Assembly (NCBI GenBank): GCA_913060865.1
Contig: CAJXTU010000008.1
Coordinates: forward strand, 1 to 64,000
Source of the DNA: an uncultured Cycloclasticus sp.
GTDB lineage: Bacteria > Pseudomonadota > Gammaproteobacteria > Methylococcales > Cycloclasticaceae
Direction: 5' to 3'
Length of the DNA: 64,000 nucleotides
The notes under the pieces: generated by a model
Seen by the model: the letters and a program-made list of their open reading frames with translations, nothing else
Database searches by the model: none
What the model was told of the DNA's origin: nothing
In this document: piece by piece, positions 9,587 to 19,867 of the stretch
How positions within the stretch are numbered: position 1 is the stretch's first letter
Layout: every line of letters starts with the position of its first letter
Program-made: the position numbers and the translations under genes

Positions 9587-10753
9587 CTAGTCATTACCAA
9601 ATAAATCACGGGTATATACTTTATCTGAAACATCCCGAATATCATCAGTCAGTCGATTTGCAATAATGACATCAGCTTCGTGTTTAAACGTATTTAAATC
9701 CGCCACAACATTAGAATTAAAGAACTTACTTTCTTGTATAGCCGGTTCGTAAACAATAACTTCTATACCCTTTGCTTTAATACGTTTCATTACTCCCTGT
9801 ACCGCAGAAGAACGAAAGTTATCAGACCCACTCTTCATAACCAACCGATAAACCCCAACAACTTTTGGCTTAAGCTTAATAATGCTATCTGCGATAAAAT
9901 CTTTTCGCGTACTATTTGCATCAACAATTGCAGCAATCAAGCTATTAGGTACATCTTTATAATTTGCTCTTAACTGTTTAGTATCCTTAGGTAAACAATA
10001 CCCACCATAACCAAACGACGGATTATTATAATGACTCCCAATACGCGAATCTAAGCCAACACCCTCAATAATCTGCCTACTATTTAAACCATGTATTTCA
10101 GCATAACTATCGAGCTCATTAAAATAGGCTACACGCATCGCTAAGTAAGTATTAGAAAACAACTTAACCGCCTCAGCTTCTGTTGAATTGGTATGTAATA
10201 CAGGAATATCTTTTTTGACGGCCCCCTTAACTAACAAGTTTGCAAACTGTCTGGCTCGATCAGATGTTTCACCTACAATAATTCTCGATGGATGCAAATT
10301 ATCATACAGCGCCTTGCCTTCCCTTAAGAACTCAGGCGAAAAAATAATATTATTAGTCGATAATTTCTCGTTTAGTTTTTTAGTGTATCCAACTGGTACT
10401 GTAGACTTGATCACCATCAGAGCTTGCGGGTTGATTGAGAGCACGTCAGAAACCACTAACTCAACTGAACGAGTATTAAAGGAATTAGTATCAGGATCAT
10501 AATCAGTAGGCGTTGCAATAATCACAAAGTCTGCACCCTTATATGCAAACTCTTTATCTAAGGAAGCCGTAAAATCAAGTTTTCTATTCTGCAAAAAATC
10601 TTCAATTTCCCTATCAACAATTGGTGATTTTTTTTTATTAAGCTCATCAACTCTTTCCTTAATAATGTCTAACGCCACCACTTCATTATGTTGTGCCAGT
10701 AGCATGGCATTTGACAGCCCTACATACCCTAAACCTGCGACTGCAATTTTCAT
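9587..10753 (-). CDS. ugd: UDP-glucose 6-dehydrogenase family nucleotide-sugar dehydrogenase
   Basis: The 388-aa protein carries the Rossmann GxGxxG start ([12 protein letters not shown]), the catalytic-Cys signature [12 protein letters not shown] near residue 255 and the usual three-domain length. It oxidises a UDP-hexose to the UDP-uronic acid with two NAD+. UDP-glucose is the likely substrate because the protein resembles the shorter bacterial Ugd enzymes. Its presence predicts a uronic acid in the exopolysaccharide. It sits between two glycosyltransferase genes in the same operon. Confidence 0.88.
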   Translation of the reverse strand: MKIAVAGLGYVGLSNAMLLAQHNEVVALDIIKERVDELNKKKSPIVDREIEDFLQNRKLDFTASLDKEFAYKGADFVIIATPTDYDPDTNSFNTRSVELVVSDVLSINPQALMVIKSTVPVGYTKKLNEKLSTNNIIFSPEFLREGKALYDNLHPSRIIVGETSDRARQFANLLVKGAVKKDIPVLHTNSTEAEAVKLFSNTYLAMRVAYFNELDSYAEIHGLNSRQIIEGVGLDSRIGSHYNNPSFGYGGYCLPKDTKQLRANYKDVPNSLIAAIVDANSTRKDFIADSIIKLKPKVVGVYRLVMKSGSDNFRSSAVQGVMKRIKAKGIEVIVYEPAIQESKFFNSNVVADLNTFKHEADVIIANRLTDDIRDVSDKVYTRDLFGND

Positions 10754-10787
10754 GTTTTAATTTAATTCCTTATAGTTTAATTGCACA

Positions 10788-11702
10788 CTAAGACTTCCAT
10801 ACCTTAGCTTGTTGTTCATTCAACTCAAGTGTGGCTTGTTTCTTGCCTTTCAACAAACACCGCCATTGATAAGCCCGAATGAAGTCAACCAGCTCAGCAT
10901 CCTCAAAACGAGGTTTACGCTGTAACATACTCTTAATGTAACCCCACAACATGGCAAAGCCGCCTATTATATAGGGAGGATGTAACATTCTAAAAACTGA
11001 GGAAGCCGTCATATAAAGCAGGCTCGTTCCCATAAAGTATTGTCCAAACCCATGACGCATACGTCCGGTAAATATTCCTTGTTGGCTAGAACCCATAGGC
11101 CGTAAATGAATAAAATTCAAGTCAGGCTCATCCCAGCTAACTGCAATCCAACCCAGTTGGCGGCATTTATGACAATCAATCCCATCCCACATCACTTGCC
11201 GAACAAAACCACCAATTTCTTCAAAGCATTCACGACGATAAAACTTTGTCATTCCAACAGACATCTCATCACCACATTTTTCGCTAATTAACGTGCCTGT
11301 TTTTTTATCTTCAAAATATGCTTTACCACTGCAGGTTCCTATTCGAGGGTTCTCCTCCATACGTTGAATTAATACTTCAAAATAACGCACGGGCAGCTCT
11401 AAATCCAAATCAAACTTACAGACATAGTCAAACTGCTTCACATCAACCTGATCATAACCGTGATAAAAAGCTTCAATAACACCCGGCCCAACACTACGGT
11501 GACCTCGATTTTCTCGAGTAATAATTTGGATAAATGGATAACGTGCTGCGTAATCTCGTAGGATTTCAGGCGTTTGATCGGTTGAACCATCATCAACAAT
11601 CACCCATAGTGCAGGCAATACACTCTGCTTCACCACGCTCTCAAGCGTATCAAGCATAAAATCTGCCTCATTACGGCAGGGTGATACTAATAAATACGAC
11701 AT
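10788..11702 (-). CDS. Family 2 glycosyltransferase
   Basis: The 304-aa protein is a GT-A fold GT2 enzyme. It opens with a PCRNEADFML and WVIVDDGSTDQTPE nucleotide-binding segment, has an FDLDLELP divalent-metal region, and an MWDGIDCHKCRQLGW region in place of the usual ED..R acceptor region. There are no clear multi-pass membrane segments beyond one hydrophobic stretch near residues 230-255. It likely adds one sugar of the repeat unit. Confidence 0.85.
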   Translation of the reverse strand: MSYLLVSPCRNEADFMLDTLESVVKQSVLPALWVIVDDGSTDQTPEILRDYAARYPFIQIITRENRGHRSVGPGVIEAFYHGYDQVDVKQFDYVCKFDLDLELPVRYFEVLIQRMEENPRIGTCSGKAYFEDKKTGTLISEKCGDEMSVGMTKFYRRECFEEIGGFVRQVMWDGIDCHKCRQLGWIAVSWDEPDLNFIHLRPMGSSQQGIFTGRMRHGFGQYFMGTSLLYMTASSVFRMLHPPYIIGGFAMLWGYIKSMLQRKPRFEDAELVDFIRAYQWRCLLKGKKQATLELNEQQAKVWKS

Positions 11703-11752
11703 ATTTTATCTATTACCCTCATTATTTTATACACTAAAAAAAACAATAAACT

Positions 11753-13021
11753 TTACAAGCGCCCATCAACACCAACCGAAGGAAACAAGTACTTAATATC
11801 GTATACAACATGATTATCTTTACCTAACGCTTTCACACCCTCAATACCCAGCTCTTTAAATTGCTCATGTGAGACTGCAATAATCATTGCATCATACTGC
11901 CCAGCGGCTGGTTGATCTATTAAATTCAAATTATAAACAGCCTGTGCCTCTTGCTTATCCACCCAAGGATCAAATACATCAACTTTTGCGTTATAGGTAT
12001 TGGTTAGCTCTTCAATCATTCCCACAACACGAGTATTTCTTAAATCAGGGCAGTTTTCTTTAAACGTTAAGCCTAACATTAAAATTTTTGCATCAACGAT
12101 ATTAAGCTTTTTACTGGCCATCAGCTTAACCACCTCGCTCACCACAAAGTGCCCCATATTCTCGTTAATACGACGGCCTGCAGAAACAAGTTGAGGGTGA
12201 TAACCCAATGTTTCGGCTTTATGTACAAGATAGTATGGGTCAACACCAATACAGTGCCCCCCCACTAACCCCGGCCTAAAGGGTAAAAAGTTCCATTTAG
12301 TGCCCGCAGCTTCCAGCACCTCTTCAGTATCAATACCTACACGGTTAAAAATTAACGCCAGCTCATTCACCAAGGCAATATTAATATCACGCTGGGTGTT
12401 TTCAATCACCTTAGCGGCTTCGGCTACTTTAATGCTGCTCGCTTTATGTGTTCCGGCTGTAATAATGGATTGGTACAACTCATCCACCATAGTGGCAATA
12501 GCCGGTGTTGAACCCGATGTTACTTTAAGTATATTGGTTAAGCGGCGTGTTTTATCACCCGGGTTGATTCGTTCGGGGCTATAACCACAGTAAAAATCAA
12601 CATTAAAGCGCAAGCCCGACACCTGCTCAAGAATAGGCACACACACTTCTTCGGTTGCCCCCGGATAAACCGTAGACTCATAGATAACAATATCGCCTTT
12701 TTTTAAATGTTGCGCCACTAAATGAGTCGCTGATATAACCGGCGAAAGATCAGGGTTCTTACTACTATCAATAGGCGTTGGTACCGTTACAATATAAATA
12801 TTGCACATCGCCAGCTGGGAAGGTTCATCTGTAAAACTTAATAAATGCGCCTCTGCCATCTCTTCCGTACTTGTTTCTAAGGTAGCATCTTTGCCAACCT
12901 GTAAGTCGCTTATACGCGTGGTGTTGATGTCGTAACCTATCGTAGAAAACTGCTTGCCGAATTCAACCGCTAAGGGTAAACCAACATATCCCAAACCTAT
13001 TATTGCTATTTTAAAGTTCAT
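11753..13021 (-). CDS. tviB: Nucleotide-sugar dehydrogenase, TviB/WbpA-like
   Basis: The 422-aa protein has [15 protein letters not shown] at the N-terminus and the catalytic [15 protein letters not shown] motif near residue 260. This is typical of UDP-N-acetylhexosamine 6-dehydrogenases (TviB, WbpA, WbpO) rather than of UDP-glucose dehydrogenase. It would give a UDP-N-acetyl-hexosaminuronic acid. With the Ugd-like enzyme 1 kb downstream, the polymer probably contains two kinds of uronic acid. The symbol is given by resemblance to the Vi-antigen enzyme. Confidence 0.83.
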   Translation of the reverse strand: MNFKIAIIGLGYVGLPLAVEFGKQFSTIGYDINTTRISDLQVGKDATLETSTEEMAEAHLLSFTDEPSQLAMCNIYIVTVPTPIDSSKNPDLSPVISATHLVAQHLKKGDIVIYESTVYPGATEEVCVPILEQVSGLRFNVDFYCGYSPERINPGDKTRRLTNILKVTSGSTPAIATMVDELYQSIITAGTHKASSIKVAEAAKVIENTQRDINIALVNELALIFNRVGIDTEEVLEAAGTKWNFLPFRPGLVGGHCIGVDPYYLVHKAETLGYHPQLVSAGRRINENMGHFVVSEVVKLMASKKLNIVDAKILMLGLTFKENCPDLRNTRVVGMIEELTNTYNAKVDVFDPWVDKQEAQAVYNLNLIDQPAAGQYDAMIIAVSHEQFKELGIEGVKALGKDNHVVYDIKYLFPSVGVDGRL

Positions 13022-13044
13022 TTTTTCCGATTTTATTAGTTGCG

Positions 13045-14061
13045 TTACTTATATTCGATTATGTGCGCATCATCGCCTAGTAACCTATTTACCGCAAATT
13101 TCATTATCCCTACAAACTGAGGAAATTTTGCTATTACGGTCGATACAGCGTAGCTTATTGTCACTGTTTTTGGCTTATTCAAGCTTTTAAATTTTAACGT
13201 TAATCTACATATCTGTAATGGATATAGCAGCAGTAAAAAGAATGCTCCTAAATGAAGTGTCGACAAAAAAACCACGAGCACAGGTAAAACTCCGCCCCAT
13301 AACAAAATACTGACCACCTCTTTCACTTTAAAACTCTCCGAAGACGTCCCGTGCAGAAAGCTTAATGACGCATACGCATAACCAGCTCTTTTAGCTCTAT
13401 TCCACCACTGTAAAAATTTAGTTATCGCCGCATCATGCAGCGTCATCTCTTCATCAAGCCGATAAATTTTCCACCCTTTTTCGCGCAAACGAAAACACAT
13501 TTCTGGCTCTTCGCCGGCAATTAAATCATCTCGATACCCGTTAACCTGCCTAAAGGCATCCGTTCTAATCAGCGCGTCGCCACCACATGCCGCAGCATCC
13601 CCTGCCGGCGTATTCCATTCAATGTCACATAGCTGATTGTATATAGATCTTTCAGGAAACCTTTCACGTCGGCGACCACAAACCACCGCATACTCGTTAT
13701 TTTCATCTAAAAAGGATTCGGCTTTATGAAGCCAGTCTTTTTGAATCTCGCAATCCCCATCTATAAATTGAATAACCTTTATATCGGGATATTTTTGAAG
13801 TAAGTAATTAGCTCCTTCGTTACGCGCACGTGCGGCGGTGAAAGGAATGGTCAAATCTAATTGTATAACTGTCACTCCGAGTGATTTTGCCTTATCAACA
13901 CTTCCATCTGTTGAGCCTGAGTCGACATAAACGATCGTAGAAAGCGAACTTAGTAAAGACTTAAGGCATCTTACCAACCTACTACCTTCATTTCGACCAA
14001 TTACGACCCCTGCACAAGATTCGCTCTTAGTATTAGAAATGAGTTCATTCATATAATTCAC
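13045..14061 (-). CDS. Family 2 glycosyltransferase with C-terminal membrane segments
   Basis: The 338-aa protein has a GT2 domain (residues about 18-240: [34 protein letters not shown], and [14 protein letters not shown]) followed by two hydrophobic helices (about 250-300). It probably acts on a lipid-linked acceptor at the inner membrane. The GTG start shares one base with the stop codon of the NRPS gene (TAGTG), so the two are translationally coupled; an ATG three codons later (14052) is possible. The coupling ties this transferase to the NRPS. Confidence 0.85.
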   Translation of the reverse strand: MNYMNELISNTKSESCAGVVIGRNEGSRLVRCLKSLLSSLSTIVYVDSGSTDGSVDKAKSLGVTVIQLDLTIPFTAARARNEGANYLLQKYPDIKVIQFIDGDCEIQKDWLHKAESFLDENNEYAVVCGRRRERFPERSIYNQLCDIEWNTPAGDAAACGGDALIRTDAFRQVNGYRDDLIAGEEPEMCFRLREKGWKIYRLDEEMTLHDAAITKFLQWWNRAKRAGYAYASLSFLHGTSSESFKVKEVVSILLWGGVLPVLVVFLSTLHLGAFFLLLLYPLQICRLTLKFKSLNKPKTVTISYAVSTVIAKFPQFVGIMKFAVNRLLGDDAHIIEYK

Positions 14062-17000
14062 TAATGAACGTCCGTCTTCATATATGAAGCCAGGTGATTT
14101 GCAAGTTTTGAAACGTTTGGAGCTTTAATAATACTTAGGTGGTCACCCGATATTTCATAACAATCCAACGCTCCTTTAACGAAGCAATTCCAACCATAAT
14201 CAGGTAAAAACGACACCCCCTTACCCCATGAACTATGGTCTGTTGCTTTCATCAAAATAACTTGCCCATCATACAATCCATCTGATGCTTCATACGTTTC
14301 CATACATTTAATAAATGCTTGCTCACGGAAATGAGACATATTTATTGGATTTTGGCTTTCTGATGAATGAAGACATTTTTGAATAAATAACTGAAATGGA
14401 TTTAAAATCCTTTTCATTAACTTCTTGCCATTATTTAATATACTTCGTTTAATACCTGCCGGTAGAATAGTATCCAGTAAAATAACAAGAGCCACTTCTT
14501 TATTATTTGCTTTCAATAATCTGGCTGTTTCCAACGCTAACAACCCACCAAAAGATATCCCAGCCAATTGATACGGCCCTTCAGGCTGTTGTCGACATAT
14601 CGCATCGTAATAAGATAAGGCAAGCCGTTCGACCGAAATATCAGACTTTTTACCTGCCATTACATCCTCTAAAAAGGCTTGCTCCTCAGCCACATAAATA
14701 CCGTATACAGGCTGCGTAGAACCCAAACTATTTGCCAGCTCTTGATATATGTTTATCCCGCATAAACAAAATAGCGGAACACCAGCTCCTTTTGATTGCA
14801 GCGGAACAATACTTGATGCTCTTTTTTCAACATTGTCATTTTGCGCATCAACCAGCTGTTTAATCGTCGGGAAACTAAACACACTCCCCAAATCAAACTT
14901 TATACCCGTAGCACGTTCCATTTTCTGGATTAATAACACGGTCATCAACGAATCCCCTCCCAAATCAAAAAAATTATCTTCTATTCCAATTTGAGACAAC
15001 TTAAGAACTTCCTGCCAAACCGAGACAAGGCTTCGTTCAAAATCATTTCTAGGTTCAACGTATTCTGTGCTATCTGAAATTATTAAAGAGAGTGCTGGGT
15101 CCGGCAATGCTTTACGATCAACTTTCCCATTTGACGTTAAGGGTAACGTTTTTAACATGATGAATTTAGATGGGATCATGTAATCAGGCAATTTTGTTTT
15201 TAAGTAACTACGCAGCTCACTACCATCAATACCGGATTCCTTCGACGCCAATAAATAAGCCACTAGAGCTTGCTGGCCAAACTCGTCAGGCCAAGTTGTA
15301 ACAACACTTTGAGCAACAGAGTCATGATTACTCAAAACTGTTTCCACCTCGCCTGTTTCTATACGAAAGCCTCTAACCTTTACTTGAAAATCTATCCGGC
15401 CAATATACTCAAGGTTCATATCCAAGGTATATCTGACTAAATCTCCAGTCTTATACATCTTTGCATTATCAACAGTTGAAAATGGGTTCGGCTGGAATTG
15501 TGCTTTTGTTAAATCAGCGTTTCCATAATACCCTTGAGCTACACCATCCCCTGCAATATATAACTCACCAGAAACACCTACTGGTACAGGTTGTAAAAAC
15601 TCATTCAAAACAAACATTTGTGTACCAGCAATAGGTTTACCAATCGATATGGATCTCTCTTTTTTTGCAACCCGATGAACTGACGACCAAATTGTAGTCT
15701 CAGTGGGACCATACATATTCCAAAGACTCGAACACTTAGGCACCAACTGCTGAGCTAATTCGTAAGACAGCGCCTCCCCACCACACAATACCTTCAGGTT
15801 TTGATCCCCCTTCCAACCGCTTGAAATTAATAATCGATACGTCGCCGGGGTTGCCTGCAACACAGATATATCATTTCTTAATAGCTCTATTAGCGCTTCG
15901 CCATTGATTGTTGCATCATAAGGTGCAATTCTGACAGTGGCCCCTAGAATTAAAGGCAAAAACAATTCTAACGCTGCAATATCAAATGAAATAGTCGTCA
16001 CTGACAATATGACATCTTGTGACTTCATGCCTGGTTGAGCAGACATCGCCTGTAAAAATGTTGTTAATCCATGATGACGAACTTCAACACCTTTTGGCCT
16101 TCCAGTAGATCCCGATGTAAAAATAACATAGGCTAAATCACTTCCTTTTACATCAGGATATTTCAATATTTCTTTAGCCGGACTTTCTGGCTTACTGTCT
16201 AAACAAATTACTTGTGTACGGCTGTCAACAGAAATCTTTTTCCTTAAATTCGTTTCAGTGATCAACACAAGTGGATTTGCATCTTCAAGAATAATAGAAA
16301 TACGATCTGATGGTTGCTTTGGGTCTATTGGCACATAAGCACCTCCAGCTTGCATAATCGCCAGTAAACAGACAACCATTCGAGGTGAGCGATCAATGCA
16401 AACACCAACCAGTACTCCTGGCCTTACGCCTTGTTGGCATAACTGCTGAGCCAAGCCTTCAACTTGCTTGGCCAACGACGCATAGGAAGTATTCTCAGCA
16501 CCAAACTGAACAGCAATTTTATCTGGAGTTTGCTCGACTTGTTGTTTAAAAAGTTCAACAACTGTTGGCACTTTCTCATCTCGAAAATAAGCGCTGTCTT
16601 CTTTCGGAAAAAGAAGAGCGCTTTCTTCTGGGGTTAAAAGTTCAATCGTTGCTATTTCTTGAGTACGATCAGTTAAAAACTGATCTAATAAAATAGAGAA
16701 GTGTTTAATCGCCCTTTCACGAAGAATCGAGGTCGTCCAAACACCCAAATTAAAATCAAAACTCACTTCATACTGTTGTTTGTCTGAAGATTGCTGAATT
16801 TGTATCGCCAAACTTTCTCGACCCGACCACCCTGCGCCAGAAACATCTGACTCTAATTCATCTAAAAGATTAAGCGGTGTGGTGAGTTCATAGTCGGCAT
16901 TCAAACCTGCAAATGTATCAAGTGGTGAGGCTAGAATATTAAGAACAACCTCATAGCCTGCTTTTTTTGCAGAAACGAAATGGTCTCTATGGTCTCGGAC

Positions 17001-17966
17001 AGCTTCAATTTCCTTACGAACCTTACCCACTATCGTTTCAAAGGTATCGCCATCTTCAAGAGTTACTCGATTAGGACAAACCTCCATAAATAGCCCTAGA
17101 GTATCAGAATAGTCGCTCGTCCGATTTAATAGCGGCAGGCCAATCGACAAATCCTTATTCAGGGTGACGCGATTTAAAAAAGCGAATAAAACAGTGGTAA
17201 ACACAACCGACATTGAAATAGAAGTCGACACATCATTAATCAATGAAACTGTTTTGCCATCCAGTTTGTATGTTAAACGTGTTGTCTGAGCAGTTTTGTA
17301 ATACGAAGGCTGGTTATAGAACTGAACTGGCTCTACTGCTTGCTCATAACGCGATTGCCAAAATTTATTATTATTTTCAAAAAATAATGTTTCTTTCTGC
17401 TTGTATTTTTCAACCAGAAAATCAGGGTATTTATCAGGACATTGACTACTTAATTCACTAGCCCCTTCAGTCCCAAGTTCCTGCTGATAGTAGCTTGATA
17501 GCAACTCATGTACTTTTTTACATGAAAACCCATCCGTAATTGAATGATGCTGATTTAAATAAAAAACAAACAATTCATTTGAAAATTTAACTATCTTTGC
17601 TCTATAAAGATTCTCACCGTAAGCAAACCGACATTCGCACCAACTCTGAAAATCCCTCGTTTTTTCATAATCTGAAATTAAACCGCCATCCATCTCCAAT
17701 ATTTCTGGTGCTTGTGATTTTTCAAAACAACCAAAAACTCGTCTGCCCGTAGTCTTATCTACTTCAACGAAAGAAGAAAAAACGAAATACTGATCACAAA
17801 GCCTATTAAATGCTTTCAAAAATGCATCCGTATCCACACTTCCATGCATAACAAAGCGCGTTAAAACATTATTAATCGGAAGCAATGGATGCAAGCTATC
17901 ATCTATCCAAAGTGCTTCTTGCCTGTCGGTAAGCGGGTATATCTTTGTTGAATTTATTCTATTCAC
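14061..17966 (-). CDS. Single-module non-ribosomal peptide synthetase (C-A-PCP-TE)
   Basis: The 1301-aa protein has four intact domains. A condensation domain (about 1-435) has the HHxxxDG motif at 140-146. An adenylation domain (about 465-955) has TSGSTGRPKG at 618-627, YGPTET at 752-757 and Lys948. A carrier domain has DLGGDS with Ser1006. A thioesterase (about 1060-1290) has GISFGG with Ser1138 and a late GDH. Aligning to GrsA, the ten pocket residues read D662 I663 L666 A705 L727 G729 M751 I759 W760 K948, close to the known glycine code DILQLGLIWK (differing at two sites). It should load and condense one small amino acid, inferred to be glycine, onto an acceptor supplied in trans. Lying among glycosyltransferases, with a 1-bp overlap to one, it probably makes an amino-acyl decoration of the polysaccharide. 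The GTG start has GGAG 10 nt upstream; an upstream ATG frame is closed by a stop. Confidence 0.92.
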   Translation of the reverse strand: MNRINSTKIYPLTDRQEALWIDDSLHPLLPINNVLTRFVMHGSVDTDAFLKAFNRLCDQYFVFSSFVEVDKTTGRRVFGCFEKSQAPEILEMDGGLISDYEKTRDFQSWCECRFAYGENLYRAKIVKFSNELFVFYLNQHHSITDGFSCKKVHELLSSYYQQELGTEGASELSSQCPDKYPDFLVEKYKQKETLFFENNNKFWQSRYEQAVEPVQFYNQPSYYKTAQTTRLTYKLDGKTVSLINDVSTSISMSVVFTTVLFAFLNRVTLNKDLSIGLPLLNRTSDYSDTLGLFMEVCPNRVTLEDGDTFETIVGKVRKEIEAVRDHRDHFVSAKKAGYEVVLNILASPLDTFAGLNADYELTTPLNLLDELESDVSGAGWSGRESLAIQIQQSSDKQQYEVSFDFNLGVWTTSILRERAIKHFSILLDQFLTDRTQEIATIELLTPEESALLFPKEDSAYFRDEKVPTVVELFKQQVEQTPDKIAVQFGAENTSYASLAKQVEGLAQQLCQQGVRPGVLVGVCIDRSPRMVVCLLAIMQAGGAYVPIDPKQPSDRISIILEDANPLVLITETNLRKKISVDSRTQVICLDSKPESPAKEILKYPDVKGSDLAYVIFTSGSTGRPKGVEVRHHGLTTFLQAMSAQPGMKSQDVILSVTTISFDIAALELFLPLILGATVRIAPYDATINGEALIELLRNDISVLQATPATYRLLISSGWKGDQNLKVLCGGEALSYELAQQLVPKCSSLWNMYGPTETTIWSSVHRVAKKERSISIGKPIAGTQMFVLNEFLQPVPVGVSGELYIAGDGVAQGYYGNADLTKAQFQPNPFSTVDNAKMYKTGDLVRYTLDMNLEYIGRIDFQVKVRGFRIETGEVETVLSNHDSVAQSVVTTWPDEFGQQALVAYLLASKESGIDGSELRSYLKTKLPDYMIPSKFIMLKTLPLTSNGKVDRKALPDPALSLIISDSTEYVEPRNDFERSLVSVWQEVLKLSQIGIEDNFFDLGGDSLMTVLLIQKMERATGIKFDLGSVFSFPTIKQLVDAQNDNVEKRASSIVPLQSKGAGVPLFCLCGINIYQELANSLGSTQPVYGIYVAEEQAFLEDVMAGKKSDISVERLALSYYDAICRQQPEGPYQLAGISFGGLLALETARLLKANNKEVALVILLDTILPAGIKRSILNNGKKLMKRILNPFQLFIQKCLHSSESQNPINMSHFREQAFIKCMETYEASDGLYDGQVILMKATDHSSWGKGVSFLPDYGWNCFVKGALDCYEISGDHLSIIKAPNVSKLANHLASYMKTDVH

Positions 17967-18039
17967 TGCTAAGAAGCTCCATTTCGTTCATTGCCATTAG
18001 GTATCCAGGGGGCACGCCTGCCAACTACCCTAGACTGAA

Positions 18040-18260
18040 AGTTCATTTGTTTTCAAATGATAGTTTTGCAAATTATCTCTACTCCTGTAATGACCGTCCA
18101 GAAACCATGTTGAACAGCGGATAACCTAGATAACAGCAAGGCAATAAAGCCTTTTTTGTTTGGTCCTTTGATATTGCCAAATAGACTGTAATAGCTTTCG
18201 GCTAGGATCCCAGAAATTTCCTGGAGTTTCACGTTGCCAATCAGGAACTTTAGAATCCAT
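18040..18260 (-). pseudogene. Truncated, frameshifted serine-acetyltransferase-like gene
   Basis: An ATG at 18260 overlaps the stop of the upstream acetyltransferase (TAATG). The first frame reads MDSKVPDWQRE, then FWDPSRKLLQSIWQYQR and stops after 44 codons. The second frame continues KGFIALLLSRLSAVQHGFW and TVITGVEI before a stop. These two pieces match the conserved N-terminus of serine O-acetyltransferase-like enzymes of exopolysaccharide loci (FWDPSR..LL..I..YQ and RFWSVVTGADI). The hexapeptide-repeat catalytic part is missing. One frameshift plus loss of the 3' part makes a functional product unlikely. The NRPS gene begins about 75 bp beyond the remnant. Confidence 0.7.
18043..18060. 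repeat. Small perfect inverted repeat at the pseudogene end
   Basis: TCATTTG and CAAATGA flank a TTTT loop. The 7-bp stem lies at the point where the acetyltransferase remnant loses similarity to its family, just upstream of the NRPS. It has no clear terminator T-run on the minus strand. Confidence 0.45.
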
Positions 18261-18862
18261 TATGATGTTACTTTGACACTATCATCTAATGTCTTAATAA
18301 TTTTAGCGGGCACTCCAACAGCCAGTGAAAATGGCGGAATATCCGCAACCACCACTGCATTCGCTCCGATCACACTATCATGGCCTATCGTCACATTTCC
18401 CAAAATTGCTACACCGCATCCAATATCAACTCTATCACCTATAATAGGCTTGCCATTAAGCTGGCTTTTCTTAGCAATACCAAAGGTTGTATTTTGCCGA
18501 ATAGTCACATCATCACCTATTTCCCTTGGCACCAACACCATGCCTCCAAAGTGCTCTAACTTAACTCGCCGACCCACTTTAACCGTATACCCAAGACTTA
18601 TTCCAAACAACACCTCAGTCAATGGAAACAACAGCTTATATAGTATAGAAAATGGCATTCTTAAATAACGATTGTGAACTCCCATGCGCCAATTACCAAA
18701 CCTGTGTAACGTCAATACCCAAAAACCTTGAACTAACTTTCGCTCATGCGTATTGAAATCCTCCTTGATAAGCGCCCAAAGGCTCATTCCAGCAGGATTT
18801 TGATTTTTCTTTCCATCTGACAATGGTGGTAAATCAGGGTCAAACTCACCGTCTCTTTTCAT
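18260..18862 (-). CDS. Hexapeptide-repeat O-acetyltransferase (CysE-like)
   Basis: The 200-aa protein starts with a CysE/SAT-like helical part (MSLWALIKEDFNTHERK at about 24-40, then FWVLTLHRFGNWRM). It continues with a left-handed beta-helix of hexapeptide repeats (about 95-185: IGDDVTIRQNTTFG, IGDRVDIGCGVAILG, IGHDSVIGANAVVV). Such enzymes in exopolysaccharide clusters transfer acetyl from acetyl-CoA to a sugar. A serine acceptor is less likely in this setting. The stop codon overlaps the start of the broken paralog. Confidence 0.85.
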   Translation of the reverse strand: MKRDGEFDPDLPPLSDGKKNQNPAGMSLWALIKEDFNTHERKLVQGFWVLTLHRFGNWRMGVHNRYLRMPFSILYKLLFPLTEVLFGISLGYTVKVGRRVKLEHFGGMVLVPREIGDDVTIRQNTTFGIAKKSQLNGKPIIGDRVDIGCGVAILGNVTIGHDSVIGANAVVVADIPPFSLAVGVPAKIIKTLDDSVKVTS

Positions 18863-18874
18863 CCTAAATCCCGC

Positions 18875-19867
18875 TCATTTATTTTTAGCAGGCAACATGC
18901 CAACACCCTTTATAAATACACTATTCATTAAGGAGTCGTATAAAAAATGAGGTGGGTTATTGTGTGTTTTTTTCTGGATTAAGTTTCGCACAACCCAAGC
19001 AGAGTAACCCGTTAGCCACGCGATGTCTGCGAGACAAGCGCGTATAACGCCATAATTCTTTACAAAAAATCGCCGTCTTGAATCAAACCAATATGCCGGC
19101 CTCCTTTTAGCTTTAACACTGGTATCCGTAACACCCGAGCTTTGCCCTACATAATGCACTACACGACTATTCGGCTCGTACCAACATTCCCAGCCACAGC
19201 GCGCTGCTTGTAAGCAAAAATCCATTTCCTCATAATACATAAAGTACGACTCATCTAATAAACCAACCTGCCTGAAAACATCCGTACGAATTAACATACT
19301 CGCGCCCGCCACCCAGTCAGTTTTTGTGGCTTGGCTTGGTGCTTGATTAGCGTCCTGAAGATTTAATATTTTCGAAATAAACCCCCACCTAAACCCACGA
19401 TCAAGCTCTGAAAGCCATGTGTGAAATCTAAAAGACGAACCTTGCGGCGTGCCATCTAGACCCTCTAAACGACTACCAACCATACCAGCAGCCGAATGCG
19501 AATCTAAAAATGAAACCAATGAATTAATAGCACCTTTCCTAACAACCGTATCAGGATTTAACAAGTAGATATATTCTGGAGGGAACTCTCTCGCTAAAAA
19601 ATTCCGAATAGCTAGATTATTACCGTATGAAAAACCGCCATTAACCTCAGCTTGAACTACTGTCACCCATTGCGCCCAGCCTTGAGCATCGACAGCTGAC
19701 AAAAGAGTACCGTAAGAACCGTCTTGCGAGTCGTTATCAATAACTGTTACTTTGAACTCAACACTTTCACGCTCTAGTAATAAAGAATGCAAACACTCTA
19801 TCGTCAGACCTGCTGTTTTATAGTTAACAATGACAATCAGTACAGTATCTGTATGTATATCTCTCAT
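18875..19867 (-). CDS. Family 2 glycosyltransferase, rhamnosyltransferase-like
   Basis: The 330-aa protein is a GT2 of the WbbL type: VIVNYKTAGLTIECLHSL near the start, VIDNDSQDGS, YIYLLNPDTVV (metal-binding DxD replaced by NPD as in this family), GASMLIRTDVF and ESYFMYYEEMDFCLQA. Relatives transfer rhamnose or another deoxysugar from a dTDP or similar donor. It overlaps the upstream glycosyltransferase by 4 bp. No dTDP-rhamnose genes are in the window, so the donor is open. Confidence 0.85.
   Translation of the reverse strand: MRDIHTDTVLIVIVNYKTAGLTIECLHSLLLERESVEFKVTVIDNDSQDGSYGTLLSAVDAQGWAQWVTVVQAEVNGGFSYGNNLAIRNFLAREFPPEYIYLLNPDTVVRKGAINSLVSFLDSHSAAGMVGSRLEGLDGTPQGSSFRFHTWLSELDRGFRWGFISKILNLQDANQAPSQATKTDWVAGASMLIRTDVFRQVGLLDESYFMYYEEMDFCLQAARCGWECWYEPNSRVVHYVGQSSGVTDTSVKAKRRPAYWFDSRRRFFVKNYGVIRACLADIAWLTGYSAWVVRNLIQKKTHNNPPHFLYDSLMNSVFIKGVGMLPAKNK

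Noticed and set aside
18234-18668. Plus-strand 144-codon frame
   Set aside because: Antisense to the hexapeptide acetyltransferase, whose repeat pattern is clear.
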